Source: Staphylospora marina
GTDB lineage: Bacteria > Bacillota > Bacilli > Thermoactinomycetales > Thermoactinomycetaceae
Direction of reading: 5' to 3'
Assembly (NCBI RefSeq): GCF_003856495.1
Contig: NZ_CP034118.1
Location: 1,592,001-1,656,000 of the forward strand
Length of the DNA stretch: 64,000 nucleotides
Shown: piece after piece, positions 1 to 8,118 of the stretch
Layout: the number at the start of each line of letters is the position of its first letter
How positions within the stretch are numbered: position 1 is the first letter of the stretch
Program-made: the position numbers and the translations under genes
Notes under the pieces: generated by a model
Database searches by the model: none
The model's input: the letters and a program-made list of their open reading frames with translations, nothing else
Told to the model about the DNA's origin: nothing

Positions 1-364
1 GCAACACCGCTTCCCGAACAAACGGATCCAGATTCAACGTTTCTCCTTCAACCGGATGAATCTCTCCATCTTCCGTCTCCCCGGCCATTTCCGGATCATC
101 GGTGAAATGTTCCGTCCAACTTCCGGAAAGATCCACCCGAAACTCTTGCAAACAACGGGAACAGGTCAGGACCGCCCGGGTATCCTGCGCGGCTTCCGCT
201 TCGATCAGGTGAGGTTCCGGCAGCGTCACGCACGCCCGCACCTCCACCGGATCGAGTCGGACCAGTCCGGACACTTCCTTCACCAGAGAGTCCAAGTTCA
301 CGCTCTCTTCCAATCGGAGGGTTCCGTCCTTTGCCTGACGCAGTTTGTGCAGGGAAATTTGCAT
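1..364 (-). CDS. ylbN: YceD/YlbN family protein (DUF177), partial
   Basis: Only the first 121 codons are in the window; the 3' end runs off the left edge. The product begins MQISLHKLRQ and has a C-x2-C pair (C68, C71) in TCSRC, followed by acidic residues. That is the pattern of the DUF177/YceD family, which is normally encoded directly upstream of rpmF (ribosomal protein L32) and has been linked to 23S rRNA accumulation in plants and bacteria. The ATG at 362-364 is preceded by AAGGAGT at good spacing. It lies 38 bases downstream of ylbL on the same strand, as in the B. subtilis ylbL-ylbM-ylbN-rpmF cluster, although ylbM is missing between them. Confidence 0.85.
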   Translation of the reverse strand, partial: MQISLHKLRQAKDGTLRLEESVNLDSLVKEVSGLVRLDPVEVRACVTLPEPHLIEAEAAQDTRAVLTCSRCLQEFRVDLSGSWTEHFTDDPEMAGETEDGEIHPVEGETLNLDPFVREAVL

Positions 365-402
365 GATTCCACTCCTTGCGTAAAAACAGGGTTTATTATA
401 AG

Positions 403-1494
403 TCACCCGATCAGGTCTGTCAACGTTTTTGACTTGAAAGAGACCTGATCCCTCGGGGGAAGAGAACGCAAAAACCGGACGGCTTCCCCGAGCGTGGAAA
501 CGGGCACGACCCGGATCCCGCCTCCCAGTTTGCCGGCGGCCCGTTTGGCCTCCCGCTCATTCGAGTCACCGGGCTTGATGTCCTTGGGGCACAGGAAAAT
601 GTCCGCCCCTTCGTCGGCGGCCGCGGCCAGTTTGTGCCGGATCCCTCCGATCTGCCCCACTTTGCCGTCATCGCTGATGGTGCCGGTTCCGGCAATCCGG
701 TATCCCCGGGTGAGATCTTCCGGGAGCAAACGGTCCAAGATTTCCAATGAAAACATCAGCCCTGCGGAAGGGCCTCCGATGTTTCCGGCATGAATCGCCG
801 TCTCGGGATCGGTGTGCACGCGAACCCTTTCCATGGGAATGATGCCGAGTCCGGCCCTCCGCCCGTTCCCGTCCGATGCGGGGATGGCCACCAACCGGAC
901 CTCCGTTTCCACCGTCCGTCCGCCGCGATTCAGCTCCAGCTTGACCGTGTCACCGGGACGATGCGCGGAAAAAAGCCGAACCAGTTCATCCGACGAATGA
1001 ACGAAAGACCCCTCCGCCCGCCTGATCCGGTCCCCCACTTCAATTCCGGAAGCGTGGTTTTTCAGAAGCCCCAACACTTCCACTCCTTCATGCCGGACCG
1101 AGACGGGTTTCTCCGCCGCATGGAAAGCGGCTGCGATCGCGTGATTTTGAGACTCCCTCATGTTTTCCCTTTGGCGGCGCTCATATTCTTCTTCCGATTC
1201 GTCACCGGCGAGCATCTGCTCCTTGGGCACCAGTTCGATCCGGTCCGTCAGGCGGCTCACCCACAGATCCAGCAGGCGTGCCTCCCGAACCGAAATGGTG
1301 GTAAGCAGAAAATCCCCCTTCTCTTTCGGTTGGATGTCTCCCACCCGAACCAGCGGGCTGACGTCGGCGGCCGATCCGGGGCCGATGACGAACGAATCGA
1401 CGGGAATCAGGATCAACAGCGCCCAAATGGTCAAAATCACTCCGAGCAGCGCGAATATCTTGTTCCGTTTATTCCGCCAGTGGGATCTCATCAT
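403..1494 (-). CDS. ylbL: PDZ/Lon-type membrane-anchored serine protease YlbL (SepM family)
   Basis: 363-residue protein. An N-terminal membrane anchor (about residues 13-32) is followed by an extracytoplasmic region, a PDZ-like segment (about 135-205) and a C-terminal Lon (S16) protease domain. The catalytic Ser243 lies in GGPSAGLMF and the probable partner Lys288 lies in GGIRHKL, the Ser-Lys spacing of Lon proteases. Relatives include B. subtilis YlbL and streptococcal SepM, which cleaves a competence peptide outside the cell. The start is an ATG-ATG pair; either could be used. The first 26 bases overlap the end of ylbK, so the two are translationally coupled. Confidence 0.9.
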   Translation of the reverse strand: MMRSHWRNKRNKIFALLGVILTIWALLILIPVDSFVIGPGSAADVSPLVRVGDIQPKEKGDFLLTTISVREARLLDLWVSRLTDRIELVPKEQMLAGDESEEEYERRQRENMRESQNHAIAAAFHAAEKPVSVRHEGVEVLGLLKNHASGIEVGDRIRRAEGSFVHSSDELVRLFSAHRPGDTVKLELNRGGRTVETEVRLVAIPASDGNGRRAGLGIIPMERVRVHTDPETAIHAGNIGGPSAGLMFSLEILDRLLPEDLTRGYRIAGTGTISDDGKVGQIGGIRHKLAAAADEGADIFLCPKDIKPGDSNEREAKRAAGKLGGGIRVVPVSTLGEAVRFLRSLPPRDQVSFKSKTLTDLIG

Positions 1495-2278
1495 CCGTCT
1501 CTCCGTTCCGCCAGTTTTCGATGATGCGTTTCAACCGCCCGATCTGCGCTTGGGCCTCGACTTGGCCGCGGAGAATGCATTCCGCCGCCTTGGAAAACGA
1601 GCCGGGGCTGATTCCGGAGACGTCCGGCCGAAACACGAAATCCGCAACCGTCGCGCGAAGTCTGGCCCTTTCCCTTTCCATCACTTCAAGGCTGCGGAGA
1701 ATGACGTCAAGCATCGTTTCCACCCGTCTGTCATCGCCGGCGGGCATCACGTCCACGGCAATCACCAGATCCATGCCCATTTCACGCAACACATCCACCG
1801 GAACCCTCTGCGTGACGCCCCCGTCCACCAAGAGCCGGTCGCCGGCGTCCACCGGCTCAAACACTCCGGGAATGGAGATGCTGGCTCTCACCGCTTCGGC
1901 GGCGGGACCTTCGGTGAAGATGACGGGCTCTCCCCGCACCAGGTCGGTCGCCACCACCGCCACCGGCAACTCCAGGTCTTCCAGTCTTTTTCCGCGGGTA
2001 AGCATCCGGAGCAGTTCCAGCACCCGCCGTCCGGCGATGAACCCGCGTCCGGGCATCTGAAAGTCCAACCAGGTCTTCCTCGGGAGATGGGAGGCCAGTC
2101 GGCAACACCAATCCAAATCCAGCCCCCCGGCCAGCAACACCGCCACCAGTGCACCCATGCTGCTCCCCGAAACGGCATCGATGGGAATCCCTTCCTCCCT
2201 GAGCACCCGCAGCACGCCGAGATGGGCAAATCCCCTTGCTCCCCCCGAACTGAGAGCCACTCCGATCTTCGGTCGCAT
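1469..2278 (-). CDS. ylbK: Patatin-like phospholipase YlbK
   Basis: 269 residues with the full patatin signature. There is an oxyanion-hole GGARG at 12-16, the nucleophile elbow GSSMG with Ser40, and the catalytic aspartate in DGG (Asp152). This is the RssA/NTE-type cytoplasmic patatin family, presumed to hydrolyse phospholipid or lysophospholipid esters; the physiological substrate is not known. No signal peptide is visible. The ATG at 2276-2278 follows an AGGGGAAAC-type ribosome site. It overlaps ylbL by 26 bases and is divergent from ylbJ across a 101-base gap. Confidence 0.9.
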   Translation of the reverse strand: MRPKIGVALSSGGARGFAHLGVLRVLREEGIPIDAVSGSSMGALVAVLLAGGLDLDWCCRLASHLPRKTWLDFQMPGRGFIAGRRVLELLRMLTRGKRLEDLELPVAVVATDLVRGEPVIFTEGPAAEAVRASISIPGVFEPVDAGDRLLVDGGVTQRVPVDVLREMGMDLVIAVDVMPAGDDRRVETMLDVILRSLEVMERERARLRATVADFVFRPDVSGISPGSFSKAAECILRGQVEAQAQIGRLKRIIENWRNGETDDEIPLAE

Positions 2279-2379
2279 GACGTTTCCCCTCCTTTTCCCT
2301 TCCCGGACACAGGGGGTCTAAACCCCCCGGGGGCGGCGTAGACATGTATTGACCTGCTTGTCACAAGGGAGCGAATGCC

Positions 2380-3615
2380 ATGAATCACATTCTTCTCCAA
2401 AGCCGGATCAAAACGCTGCTGCTCTCATTCGCCGCGTGTTTCCTTGCCGCCGCCCTGGTCCTCTATCCCGAACAGGCGTTTCACTCCTCGATCCGAGGTC
2501 TGTCCATCTGGTGGGACGTTGTGTTTCCCGCGCTCCTGCCGTTTTTCATCGCGGCGGAAATGATGATGGGTTTCGGAGTGGTTCATTTTCTCGGTGTGTT
2601 GCTGGAGCCGCTGATGAGGCCCTTGTTCAGGGTTCCCGGTGCCGGCGCGTTCGTCATGACGGTCGGCCTGATTTCCGGAAATCCGATGGGTGCCAAATTG
2701 ACGGCCCGGCTGAGGGAACAGCGGATGGTGACCCGTGAAGAAGCGGAGAGATTGGTGGCTTTCACCAGCACGGCCGGTCCGCTTTTTCTTTTCGGCGCCG
2801 TGGCGGTCGGCTTCTTCGAGAGCACGTCCGTGGGTGTGATTCTTGCAGCCGCGCATTATCTCAGCACGCTGCTCGTCGGATTCCTGATGAGATTTCACGA
2901 AGCGCAGGCACCGCCTTCCGGACCTCCGGACAAAAAGCAGGGGTTCATTTTGCTGCGCGCTTTGAGAGCGATGCACCGGGCCAGAATCCAGGACGGCAGA
3001 CCCCTCGGACAGTTGCTCGGTCAGTCGGTCACCTCGGCGGTCCAGACGCTCCTCTTGATCGGCGGGTTTATCATGCTTTTTTCCGTGTTGACCCACCTGT
3101 TTCGGCATGTGGGAGCGGCCCTTCTGCTGGAAAAAGCCATCTCCGCGTTGCTCCGCCTGTTCTCCTTTCCGACCGAGCTGTCCGACAGTTTGCTCGCGGG
3201 CTTTTTCGAGATCACGCTGGGGTCGCAGTTGGCCAGCGCCGCTTCGCCGGAACTGCCTCTTGTCCTGAAGCTGGCGGCCGTGAGCTTGGTCATCGGGTGG
3301 AACGGATTGTCCATCCACGCGCAGGTGGCCAGCATGATCAGCGGGACCGACATTCGTTATCTCCCCTATTTTTTCGCACGGATCATTCACGGATTCCTGG
3401 CCGCGATCATCACGCTGCTTTTGTATCCGGTGCTGGAGCCGCATCTGCATCATCTTCCGGCGATCCAACCGGCATTCGCGGCGGGTGATACCCCCTCGCT
3501 CCCGTTCTGGTGGGAATGGTTCAAAATTCCGGCCATCGTCGGTTTTGTCTATTTTCTTCTCCGGTTCCCGGCGTCCTTCCGGAGCCGGACACCGGCGGCA
3601 AAAAACACCCGCTGA
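2380..3615 (+). CDS. ylbJ: Sporulation integral membrane protein YlbJ
   Basis: 411 residues, strongly hydrophobic with about eight membrane segments, and the nucleoside-recognition/GATE-like arrangement of YlbJ. The stretch SGNPMGAKLTARLRE and the later IGWNGLSIHAQV are typical of the family. In B. subtilis ylbJ is a mother-cell gene needed for cortex formation and heat-resistant spores. The ATG at 2380 follows AAGGGAG at 2365-2371. The gene is divergent from ylbK and convergent with coaD, with only four bases between the stop codons. An octamer CATGTATT at 2343-2350 resembles a sigma-E -10 element, but no convincing -35 is at the right distance. Confidence 0.93.
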   Translation: MNHILLQSRIKTLLLSFAACFLAAALVLYPEQAFHSSIRGLSIWWDVVFPALLPFFIAAEMMMGFGVVHFLGVLLEPLMRPLFRVPGAGAFVMTVGLISGNPMGAKLTARLREQRMVTREEAERLVAFTSTAGPLFLFGAVAVGFFESTSVGVILAAAHYLSTLLVGFLMRFHEAQAPPSGPPDKKQGFILLRALRAMHRARIQDGRPLGQLLGQSVTSAVQTLLLIGGFIMLFSVLTHLFRHVGAALLLEKAISALLRLFSFPTELSDSLLAGFFEITLGSQLASAASPELPLVLKLAAVSLVIGWNGLSIHAQVASMISGTDIRYLPYFFARIIHGFLAAIITLLLYPVLEPHLHHLPAIQPAFAAGDTPSLPFWWEWFKIPAIVGFVYFLLRFPASFRSRTPAAKNTR

Positions 3616-3642
3616 GGCGTCACGCCCGGCGGGTGTCTTTTT
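3605..3642. terminator. Bidirectional terminator between ylbJ and coaD
   Basis: ACACCCGC (3605-3612) pairs with GCGGGTGT (3629-3636). There is a small inner GGCG/CGCC helix, A's on the left and CTTTTT on the right, so it works on both strands. Both stop codons lie inside the loop region. Confidence 0.85.
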
Positions 3643-4120
3643 GGGCAAAACGGACCCGTAAAGCCTCGACCACGTGGGGTGGCACGAGATCGCTCACGTC
3701 AGCCCCGTACCTGGCCACTTCTTTCACCATGGCGGAACTGATGAACGAGTGTCGGTTGTTGGTCATCAGAAAAAGCGTTTCCACTTCTTCGTTCAACTTC
3801 CGGTTGATCGAAGCGATCTGCAGTTCATATTCGAAGTCGGAGATGGCCCTGAGTCCCCGCAGGATCACTCCGGCCTCCCGTTTTTTCATGTAATCGATCA
3901 ACAACCCCTCGAAGCTGTCCACTTCCACTCCGGGCAGATGGCGGGTGGCTTCCCGGATCATTTCCTTTCGTTCTTCCACGGTGAACAGCGGCTGCTTGGA
4001 AGAGTTGATCAGCACGGCCACGATCAGTTTGTCAAACACTTTGAGTCCCCGCTCGATCAAATCCAGATGACCGTATGTAATGGGGTCGAAACTTCCCGGA
4101 TACACTGCGATCTTCATCAT
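3620..4120 (-). CDS. coaD: Pantetheine-phosphate adenylyltransferase
   Basis: 166 residues. CoaD catalyses the fourth step of coenzyme A synthesis, transferring AMP from ATP to 4'-phosphopantetheine. The nucleotidyltransferase signature [12 protein letters not shown] is at the N-terminus, with the substrate-binding [12 protein letters not shown] and ISSAMVKE motifs later; length is normal. Strong AGGAGGATGA precedes the start; ATG at 4118-4120 overlaps the rsmD stop (ATGA), and a second ATG follows immediately. rsmD-coaD is a conserved pair. The other CoA genes, coaBC, lie at 31-32 kb. Confidence 0.96.
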   Translation of the reverse strand: MMKIAVYPGSFDPITYGHLDLIERGLKVFDKLIVAVLINSSKQPLFTVEERKEMIREATRHLPGVEVDSFEGLLIDYMKKREAGVILRGLRAISDFEYELQIASINRKLNEEVETLFLMTNNRHSFISSAMVKEVARYGADVSDLVPPHVVEALRVRFAQKDTRRA

Positions 4121-4692
4121 TCATCCTCCTGTTCATCCCGGGATTTCCGCTGATAAAGGGAAACGGCGGTGTCACCGTATTCCAGACGGCGGTACTGCCG
4201 GAGCATGCCGACGGTCCGCGGCAATTCGTTCCGGGCGGGATGTTCCGCCACAATCACCCCGTCCTCCTCCAGCAGATCGTATTCGTCGATGCGTTTGAGA
4301 GCCGTTTCCCAATAATTCTCGGTGAACGGCGGATCGAGGAAGATGATCCGAAACCGGAGCCCCCTCTTTTTCAGGTTCCGGAGAGCCGCCCAGGCATTTG
4401 CCCGCCGGATTTCCGAACGCTCCTCGAGACGGGCCGCCCTCACATTCATCCTGACCGTCTCCACCGAGGCGGGAGATTCATCGATGAAGACGGCGCGGTC
4501 CGCTCCCCGGCTCAAAGCCTCCAGTCCCAGTTGTCCGGTTCCCGCGAAAAGATCCAGAATCCAGCCGCCGTCGAAAAAGGGACCGATCACCGAGAAGACC
4601 GACTCTTTCACGCGATCGGCCGTCGGCCTGACATGTTTGCCGGAAACCATCTTCAATCTGGTTCCCCTGTTGCTGCCAGCGATGATTCTCAT
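4117..4692 (-). CDS. rsmD: 16S rRNA (guanine966-N2)-methyltransferase RsmD
   Basis: 191 residues from the ATG at 4690-4692, which gives the standard [15 protein letters not shown]-terminus and has AAGGTG eight bases upstream. The open frame continues 23 codons further upstream, but that part has no family similarity. The SAM-binding motif [18 protein letters not shown] and the catalytic LDPPF motif mark an RsmD-type N2-guanine methyltransferase acting on 16S rRNA. It is upstream of and overlaps coaD by four bases. Confidence 0.95.
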   Translation of the reverse strand: MRIIAGSNRGTRLKMVSGKHVRPTADRVKESVFSVIGPFFDGGWILDLFAGTGQLGLEALSRGADRAVFIDESPASVETVRMNVRAARLEERSEIRRANAWAALRNLKKRGLRFRIIFLDPPFTENYWETALKRIDEYDLLEEDGVIVAEHPARNELPRTVGMLRQYRRLEYGDTAVSLYQRKSRDEQEDE

Positions 4693-4779
4693 CTTCGACA
4701 CCTTGCCCGAAAAAAGATTGAAAAAACCAAAAAAATCCTCCGCGGCCGTCCGGCCGTACACCGGTAAGCCAGCTTAATC

Positions 4780-4908
4780 CTACCATAAAACGACCGACAA
4801 AAACAAAAATTGCCCGCATCGCGTATAAAACGCAAAATACGGGCAACAATGTGGGAAGACGGCATCGAAAGATGTTGTCAACCGCGGAGAAGACTTACGT
4901 TTCCCCAT
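4780..4908 (-). CDS. Possible 42-codon leader ORF upstream of rsmD
   Basis: A short frame begins with ATG at 4906-4908 after a strong GGAGGAAGAGCTT ribosome site. It would encode a basic N-terminus followed by a Cys- and Phe-rich, hydrophobic C-terminus ending in SVVLW. I recognise no homologue. The terminator hairpin at 4795-4846 lies inside its second half, so if translated it could act as an attenuator leader. It could equally be chance; only the ribosome site argues for it. Confidence 0.22.
   Translation of the reverse strand: MGKRKSSPRLTTSFDAVFPHCCPYFAFYTRCGQFLFLSVVLW
4795..4846 (-). terminator. Minus-strand intrinsic terminator upstream of rsmD
   Basis: Read on the minus strand, TTGCCCG (4846-4840) pairs with CGGGCAA (4816-4810), with an inner GCGT/ACGC helix, followed by TTTTTGTTTTTG. 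It would stop transcripts coming from the two small genes to the right. Confidence 0.7.
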
Positions 4909-4976
4909 AAGCTCTTCCTCCGGTTTCTCCTCTCCCATATCGGATCTTTCACGGGATATTGTGGAAGATGCCATGT

Positions 4977-5007
4977 GGCCCGCAGCTCGGCGGGCCGTTT
5001 TTTTTTT
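4977..5007 (+). terminator. Plus-strand terminator with no assigned gene
   Basis: GGCCCGC (4977-4983) and GCGGGCC (4990-4996) form a GC-rich stem followed directly by ten T's (4998-5007). No plus-strand coding gene lies upstream within 1.3 kb, so it either ends an unidentified small RNA or antisense transcript or is read from the other side as a hairpin just after a stop codon. Confidence 0.7.
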
Positions 5008-5452
5008 ACCGCTTTCTCCGGCTCTTTCTTTGGCTCTGCAGAAATGCCGTCTCGTCATGAAACTCCGGCCAAGATTCGTGGGCATCCGGATGGGATGCCG
5101 ACTTTCTTCCCGACTTCCGCGAACCTTCCGGGTGCTCGCGGCGTTTTGGCCATTCCGGCCCCCCGTGCATCCAGAACGACGATTCGGGCGGCGGTCCGCC
5201 GACGCGGTCCGGTTCGTCATTCCGCATGGAGCGCGGGTCCGCCTCCGGTTCGGGAACGGGCGCAAACCAGTCATCCGCCCACTCGTCGATCACCGGGACG
5301 GGGGCCTCCCACTCGCTCACCCTCTCCGTGCGTTCATCCGCAAACGGCGAACCCGGCGGAAGATCCGAAGGGAATCTCCTGTCCAGTTCCTCGGCCACGA
5401 TCTTGCGGATCATTTGGCGCAGAGAGGCGGACGATTTCCGTGTCTTCGCCAT
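5006..5452 (-). CDS. Hypothetical, low-complexity charged protein
   Basis: 148 residues from the ATG at 5450-5452, which has GGGAGAGGAAC just upstream; the frame extends further upstream without a better site. The product has a short amphipathic helix (MIRKIVAEELDRRF near residue 15) and then a Pro/Glu/Asp/Trp-rich middle and a Lys/Arg/Ser-rich tail, so most of it is probably disordered. I recognise no family. It is preceded by an extended -10 promoter candidate at 5498-5506 and sits between an unknown gene and rsmD. The stop codon is immediately followed on its strand by ten A's and the hairpin at 4977-4996. Confidence 0.6.
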   Translation of the reverse strand: MAKTRKSSASLRQMIRKIVAEELDRRFPSDLPPGSPFADERTERVSEWEAPVPVIDEWADDWFAPVPEPEADPRSMRNDEPDRVGGPPPESSFWMHGGPEWPKRREHPEGSRKSGRKSASHPDAHESWPEFHDETAFLQSQRKSRRKR

Positions 5453-5497
5453 CTCGGTTCCTCTCCCTTTCCTTTTCCTTGACATCCAATCCGGGAC

Positions 5498-5528
5498 ACT
5501 ATACCAGTATGAGACGGCGCAATCATCC
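5498..5528 (-). promoter_or_regulatory. Candidate extended -10 promoter for the 5006-5452 gene
   Basis: On the minus strand TGGTATAGT (extended -10, TATAGT at 5503-5498) lies about 45 bases before the start codon. The -35 region (TGATTG, 17 bases upstream) is poor, as is usual for extended -10 promoters. Confidence 0.4.
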
Positions 5529-5561
5529 GGTTGTGTTCCCGCCCGTTTTCTCCGGCCCATT

Positions 5562-5870
5562 TCACAGGTATCGCCGGAGCATCCCCGCCTCGGCCGGGGT
5601 GATCACCCCTTCCATCACCAACAGGCGGATCAGTCGATCCCCCAGTTCATTCCATCTCGGGGAGTGCCGAAGGTACTCGATTTCTTCCGGCGTGAAATAG
5701 CGGTAAGGAATTTCGGAAGCGAATGCCATCAATCCCATCAGACCGCGTGTTCTCCGAATCATTTTCGCCTGTTCGACCAAGTTTCCGATCTCTCTCGATG
5801 ACACCGCTTTCCGGCCCAGCGTTCGATTGATCTCCGTCGCCAATTCCCGGTAAAACTCCTGGTTTGACAA
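5562..5870 (-). CDS. Hypothetical protein, about 102 residues
   Basis: I chose the TTG at 5868-5870 because AAGGGAGGA lies six bases upstream; a GTG 11 codons earlier has no ribosome site. The product starts LSNQEFYRELATEINR and is mostly helical and amphipathic, ending VITPAEAGMLRRYL. The segment FTPEEIEYLRHSPRWNELG and the second helix pair look like a small alpha-helical regulator or adaptor, but I recognise no family. It is 109 bases upstream of the 5006-5452 gene on the same strand and 200 bases downstream of recG, from which it is separated by a strong terminator. Confidence 0.65.
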   Translation of the reverse strand: MSNQEFYRELATEINRTLGRKAVSSREIGNLVEQAKMIRRTRGLMGLMAFASEIPYRYFTPEEIEYLRHSPRWNELGDRLIRLLVMEGVITPAEAGMLRRYL

Positions 5871-5954
5871 AGCGCGTCCTCCCTTCCCGGGTTCTTCAAT
5901 CACTCCAGTCTATGCGAACCGGATGCGGCGGTGACGGGGGGAGAAAGATCCGGG

Positions 5955-6003
5955 AAAAAACCAATCACCCGACTCCGCCGTTGACGGCGGAACATCGGGT
6001 GAT
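5955..6003 (-). terminator. Intrinsic terminator downstream of recG
   Basis: ATCACCCGA (5964-5972) pairs with TCGGGTGAT (5995-6003). Inner CCGCCG/CGGCGG (5975-5980, 5985-5990) extends the stem. On the minus strand it is followed by TTGGTTTTTT. It closes the recG-containing operon. Confidence 0.88.
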
Positions 6004-6069
6004 CCGAACGGTAAATCGCAGCGGTCGTATTTCGGTTCCGGGAAACGAAGGCTCGTCCGATGTCTTGCT

Positions 6070-8118
6070 TCAATCGAACGTGATCCGGTCCAGACCGAGG
6101 TTTGTCAGCATCCCGTACAATGGAGCGGTTTCCGGATGACGTGCGAAATCAGGCCTTTCCACCAAGGACGCCGCATCCGCCCTGGCCACTTCCAGAATGC
6201 GCCCGTCCTCCTGCAAATCGGCCAGTTTGAATTCGGGCAGACCGCTCTGCTTCACGCCGAGAAAATCGCCGGGCCCCCGAAGTTCCAAATCTCTTCGGGA
6301 GATTTCGAATCCGTCGGTGGTTTCGGTCATGATGCGCATCCGCTCCACACCGTGTTCCGACTTGGGATCCGCCACCAGCACACACGTGGAGGCCCCTCCG
6401 CCGCGACCGACCCGACCGCGAAGCTGGTGAAGCTGTGCCAGTCCGAAGCGATCCGCGTCATACACCACCATCACCGTCGCATTGGGAACGTTGACGCCCA
6501 CTTCCACCACCGTGGTGGAAACCAGCACCTGCACCACGTTTTCCGCAAACAGACGCATGACCTCTTCCTTTTCGGCCTGGCTCATCCGCCCGTGCAACAG
6601 ACCCACTCTCACCGGCGCGAGACGGACGGTCAGCTGTTCGTACAATTCCTGGGCATTCTGCAGATCCAGCTTTTCCGATTCTTCAATCAGCGGGCAGATC
6701 ACATACGCCTGTCTTCCCGATGCGCACTCCCGGGCGATGAAACGGATGATGCGCGGCCATGTGTCTTTTTTGACCCAATAGGTGTCCACCGGCTGACGTC
6801 CGGCGGGCATTTCGTCGATGGTGGACACATCCATCTCTCCAAACACCGTGATGGCCAATGTCCTGGGGATCGGAGTGGCCGTCATGTGCAACACGTCAGG
6901 CGCCTCCCCCTTTTCGCGCAACAAAGCCCGTTGTCTCACCCCGAACCGGTGCTGTTCATCCATGATCACCAGTCCGAGCCTTCGGAAGGAAACCGCGTCC
7001 TGGATGAGCGCATGGGTACCGACAACCACGTCGGCCAGCCCCATGCCGATCTGCCCCAACACATCACGACGCTCCCTCGCTCCCTGATGCCCGGTGAGCA
7101 AAACCACCCGAACTCCTCGCGGTTCCAAAAGATCCCGAAGTGATCGGAAGTGCTGTTCGGCCAGAATCTCCGTGGGAACCATCAACGCTCCCTGGTGACC
7201 GCTCAGCCAATTGGCGTACAAGGCGATGGCGGCCACCACCGTTTTTCCGGAGCCGACATCCCCCTGAAGCAGGCGGTTCATCTGCACGGATGATCGCATG
7301 TCCCCGAGAATTTCTCCCACCACCCGCCGCTGGGCCCCGGTCAGGGGAAAGGACAAATCGTTGATGAACGCTTCAACGTCGGCATCGTCGAATGAATGTG
7401 CGATCCCTTGCACGGAAGTTCGCTGAAGCCGGCGCAACCACATGATCTTGAGTTCGTACAGAAACAGCTCTTCGTACACCATTCGCCGACGGGCCAGCCG
7501 CCCGTCTTCCGTCCCCCGGGGGAAATGAAGGGTGTACATGGCTCTTGCCCGCGGCATCAGCCGATACCGGCGGATCAGCTCTTCCGGCAACATTTCCGGA
7601 ATCTCTTTCCCGTAGCGAACAAAAGCTTCGTAAATCAGTTTACGAAGCCATTGCATCTTGACATTTCCGCCGACGGAGTAGACCGGTTCCAGTCGACCGA
7701 GATGTTTCTTTTGCTCCTCTTCCCCGATGAATGTCCTCTCCGCCGTCACTTCCAGGCGATGTCTGTCCCATCGGCCGGATACGACGATGGTCTGCCCCGG
7801 ACGAATCCGGTCCTTGAGAAACGCCTGGTTGAACCAGGCCACCCGGATGAACAACCCGTCCACATCCAACCTTGCCGCCATGCGGGAGCGCTTTTTGCCG
7901 AACCAACGGATGCCGGGTTGACCCCGGACGATTCCCCGAACCGTCACCTTGGAACCGTTTTCAGCCGCCGCCAAATCGCTCAAACGGTAATCTTCGTACC
8001 GGTGGGGATAGTACTCCAGCAGGTCGGCGACGGAGCGGATCCCCAGCTCGGCAAGAGCTTCTCCCTTCCGTTCCCCCACTCCCGGAAGCGTTGTGACGGG
8101 GATGTCCGCCAGATTCAT
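6070..8118 (-). CDS. recG: ATP-dependent DNA helicase RecG
   Basis: 682 residues, the normal RecG length. An N-terminal wedge/OB region binds branched DNA. A superfamily 2 helicase core follows, with Walker A GDVGSGKT at 286-293, DEQH at 387-390, TATPIPRT and the C-terminal QLRGRVGRG motif. RecG remodels stalled forks and Holliday junctions. It is the last gene of the fakA-degV-sdaAB-sdaAA-recG run, overlaps sdaAA by four bases and ends before a strong terminator. In B. subtilis recG is followed by fapR; here that neighbour is replaced by two unknown genes and rsmD. Confidence 0.97.
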   Translation of the reverse strand: MNLADIPVTTLPGVGERKGEALAELGIRSVADLLEYYPHRYEDYRLSDLAAAENGSKVTVRGIVRGQPGIRWFGKKRSRMAARLDVDGLFIRVAWFNQAFLKDRIRPGQTIVVSGRWDRHRLEVTAERTFIGEEEQKKHLGRLEPVYSVGGNVKMQWLRKLIYEAFVRYGKEIPEMLPEELIRRYRLMPRARAMYTLHFPRGTEDGRLARRRMVYEELFLYELKIMWLRRLQRTSVQGIAHSFDDADVEAFINDLSFPLTGAQRRVVGEILGDMRSSVQMNRLLQGDVGSGKTVVAAIALYANWLSGHQGALMVPTEILAEQHFRSLRDLLEPRGVRVVLLTGHQGARERRDVLGQIGMGLADVVVGTHALIQDAVSFRRLGLVIMDEQHRFGVRQRALLREKGEAPDVLHMTATPIPRTLAITVFGEMDVSTIDEMPAGRQPVDTYWVKKDTWPRIIRFIARECASGRQAYVICPLIEESEKLDLQNAQELYEQLTVRLAPVRVGLLHGRMSQAEKEEVMRLFAENVVQVLVSTTVVEVGVNVPNATVMVVYDADRFGLAQLHQLRGRVGRGGGASTCVLVADPKSEHGVERMRIMTETTDGFEISRRDLELRGPGDFLGVKQSGLPEFKLADLQEDGRILEVARADAASLVERPDFARHPETAPLYGMLTNLGLDRITFD

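Noticed and set aside
2316-2350. A sigma-E promoter upstream of ylbJ (GTCTAAA ... CATGTATT)
   Set aside because: The -10-like octamer is plausible, but the spacing to the -35-like heptamer is about 20 bases, too long for sigma-E.
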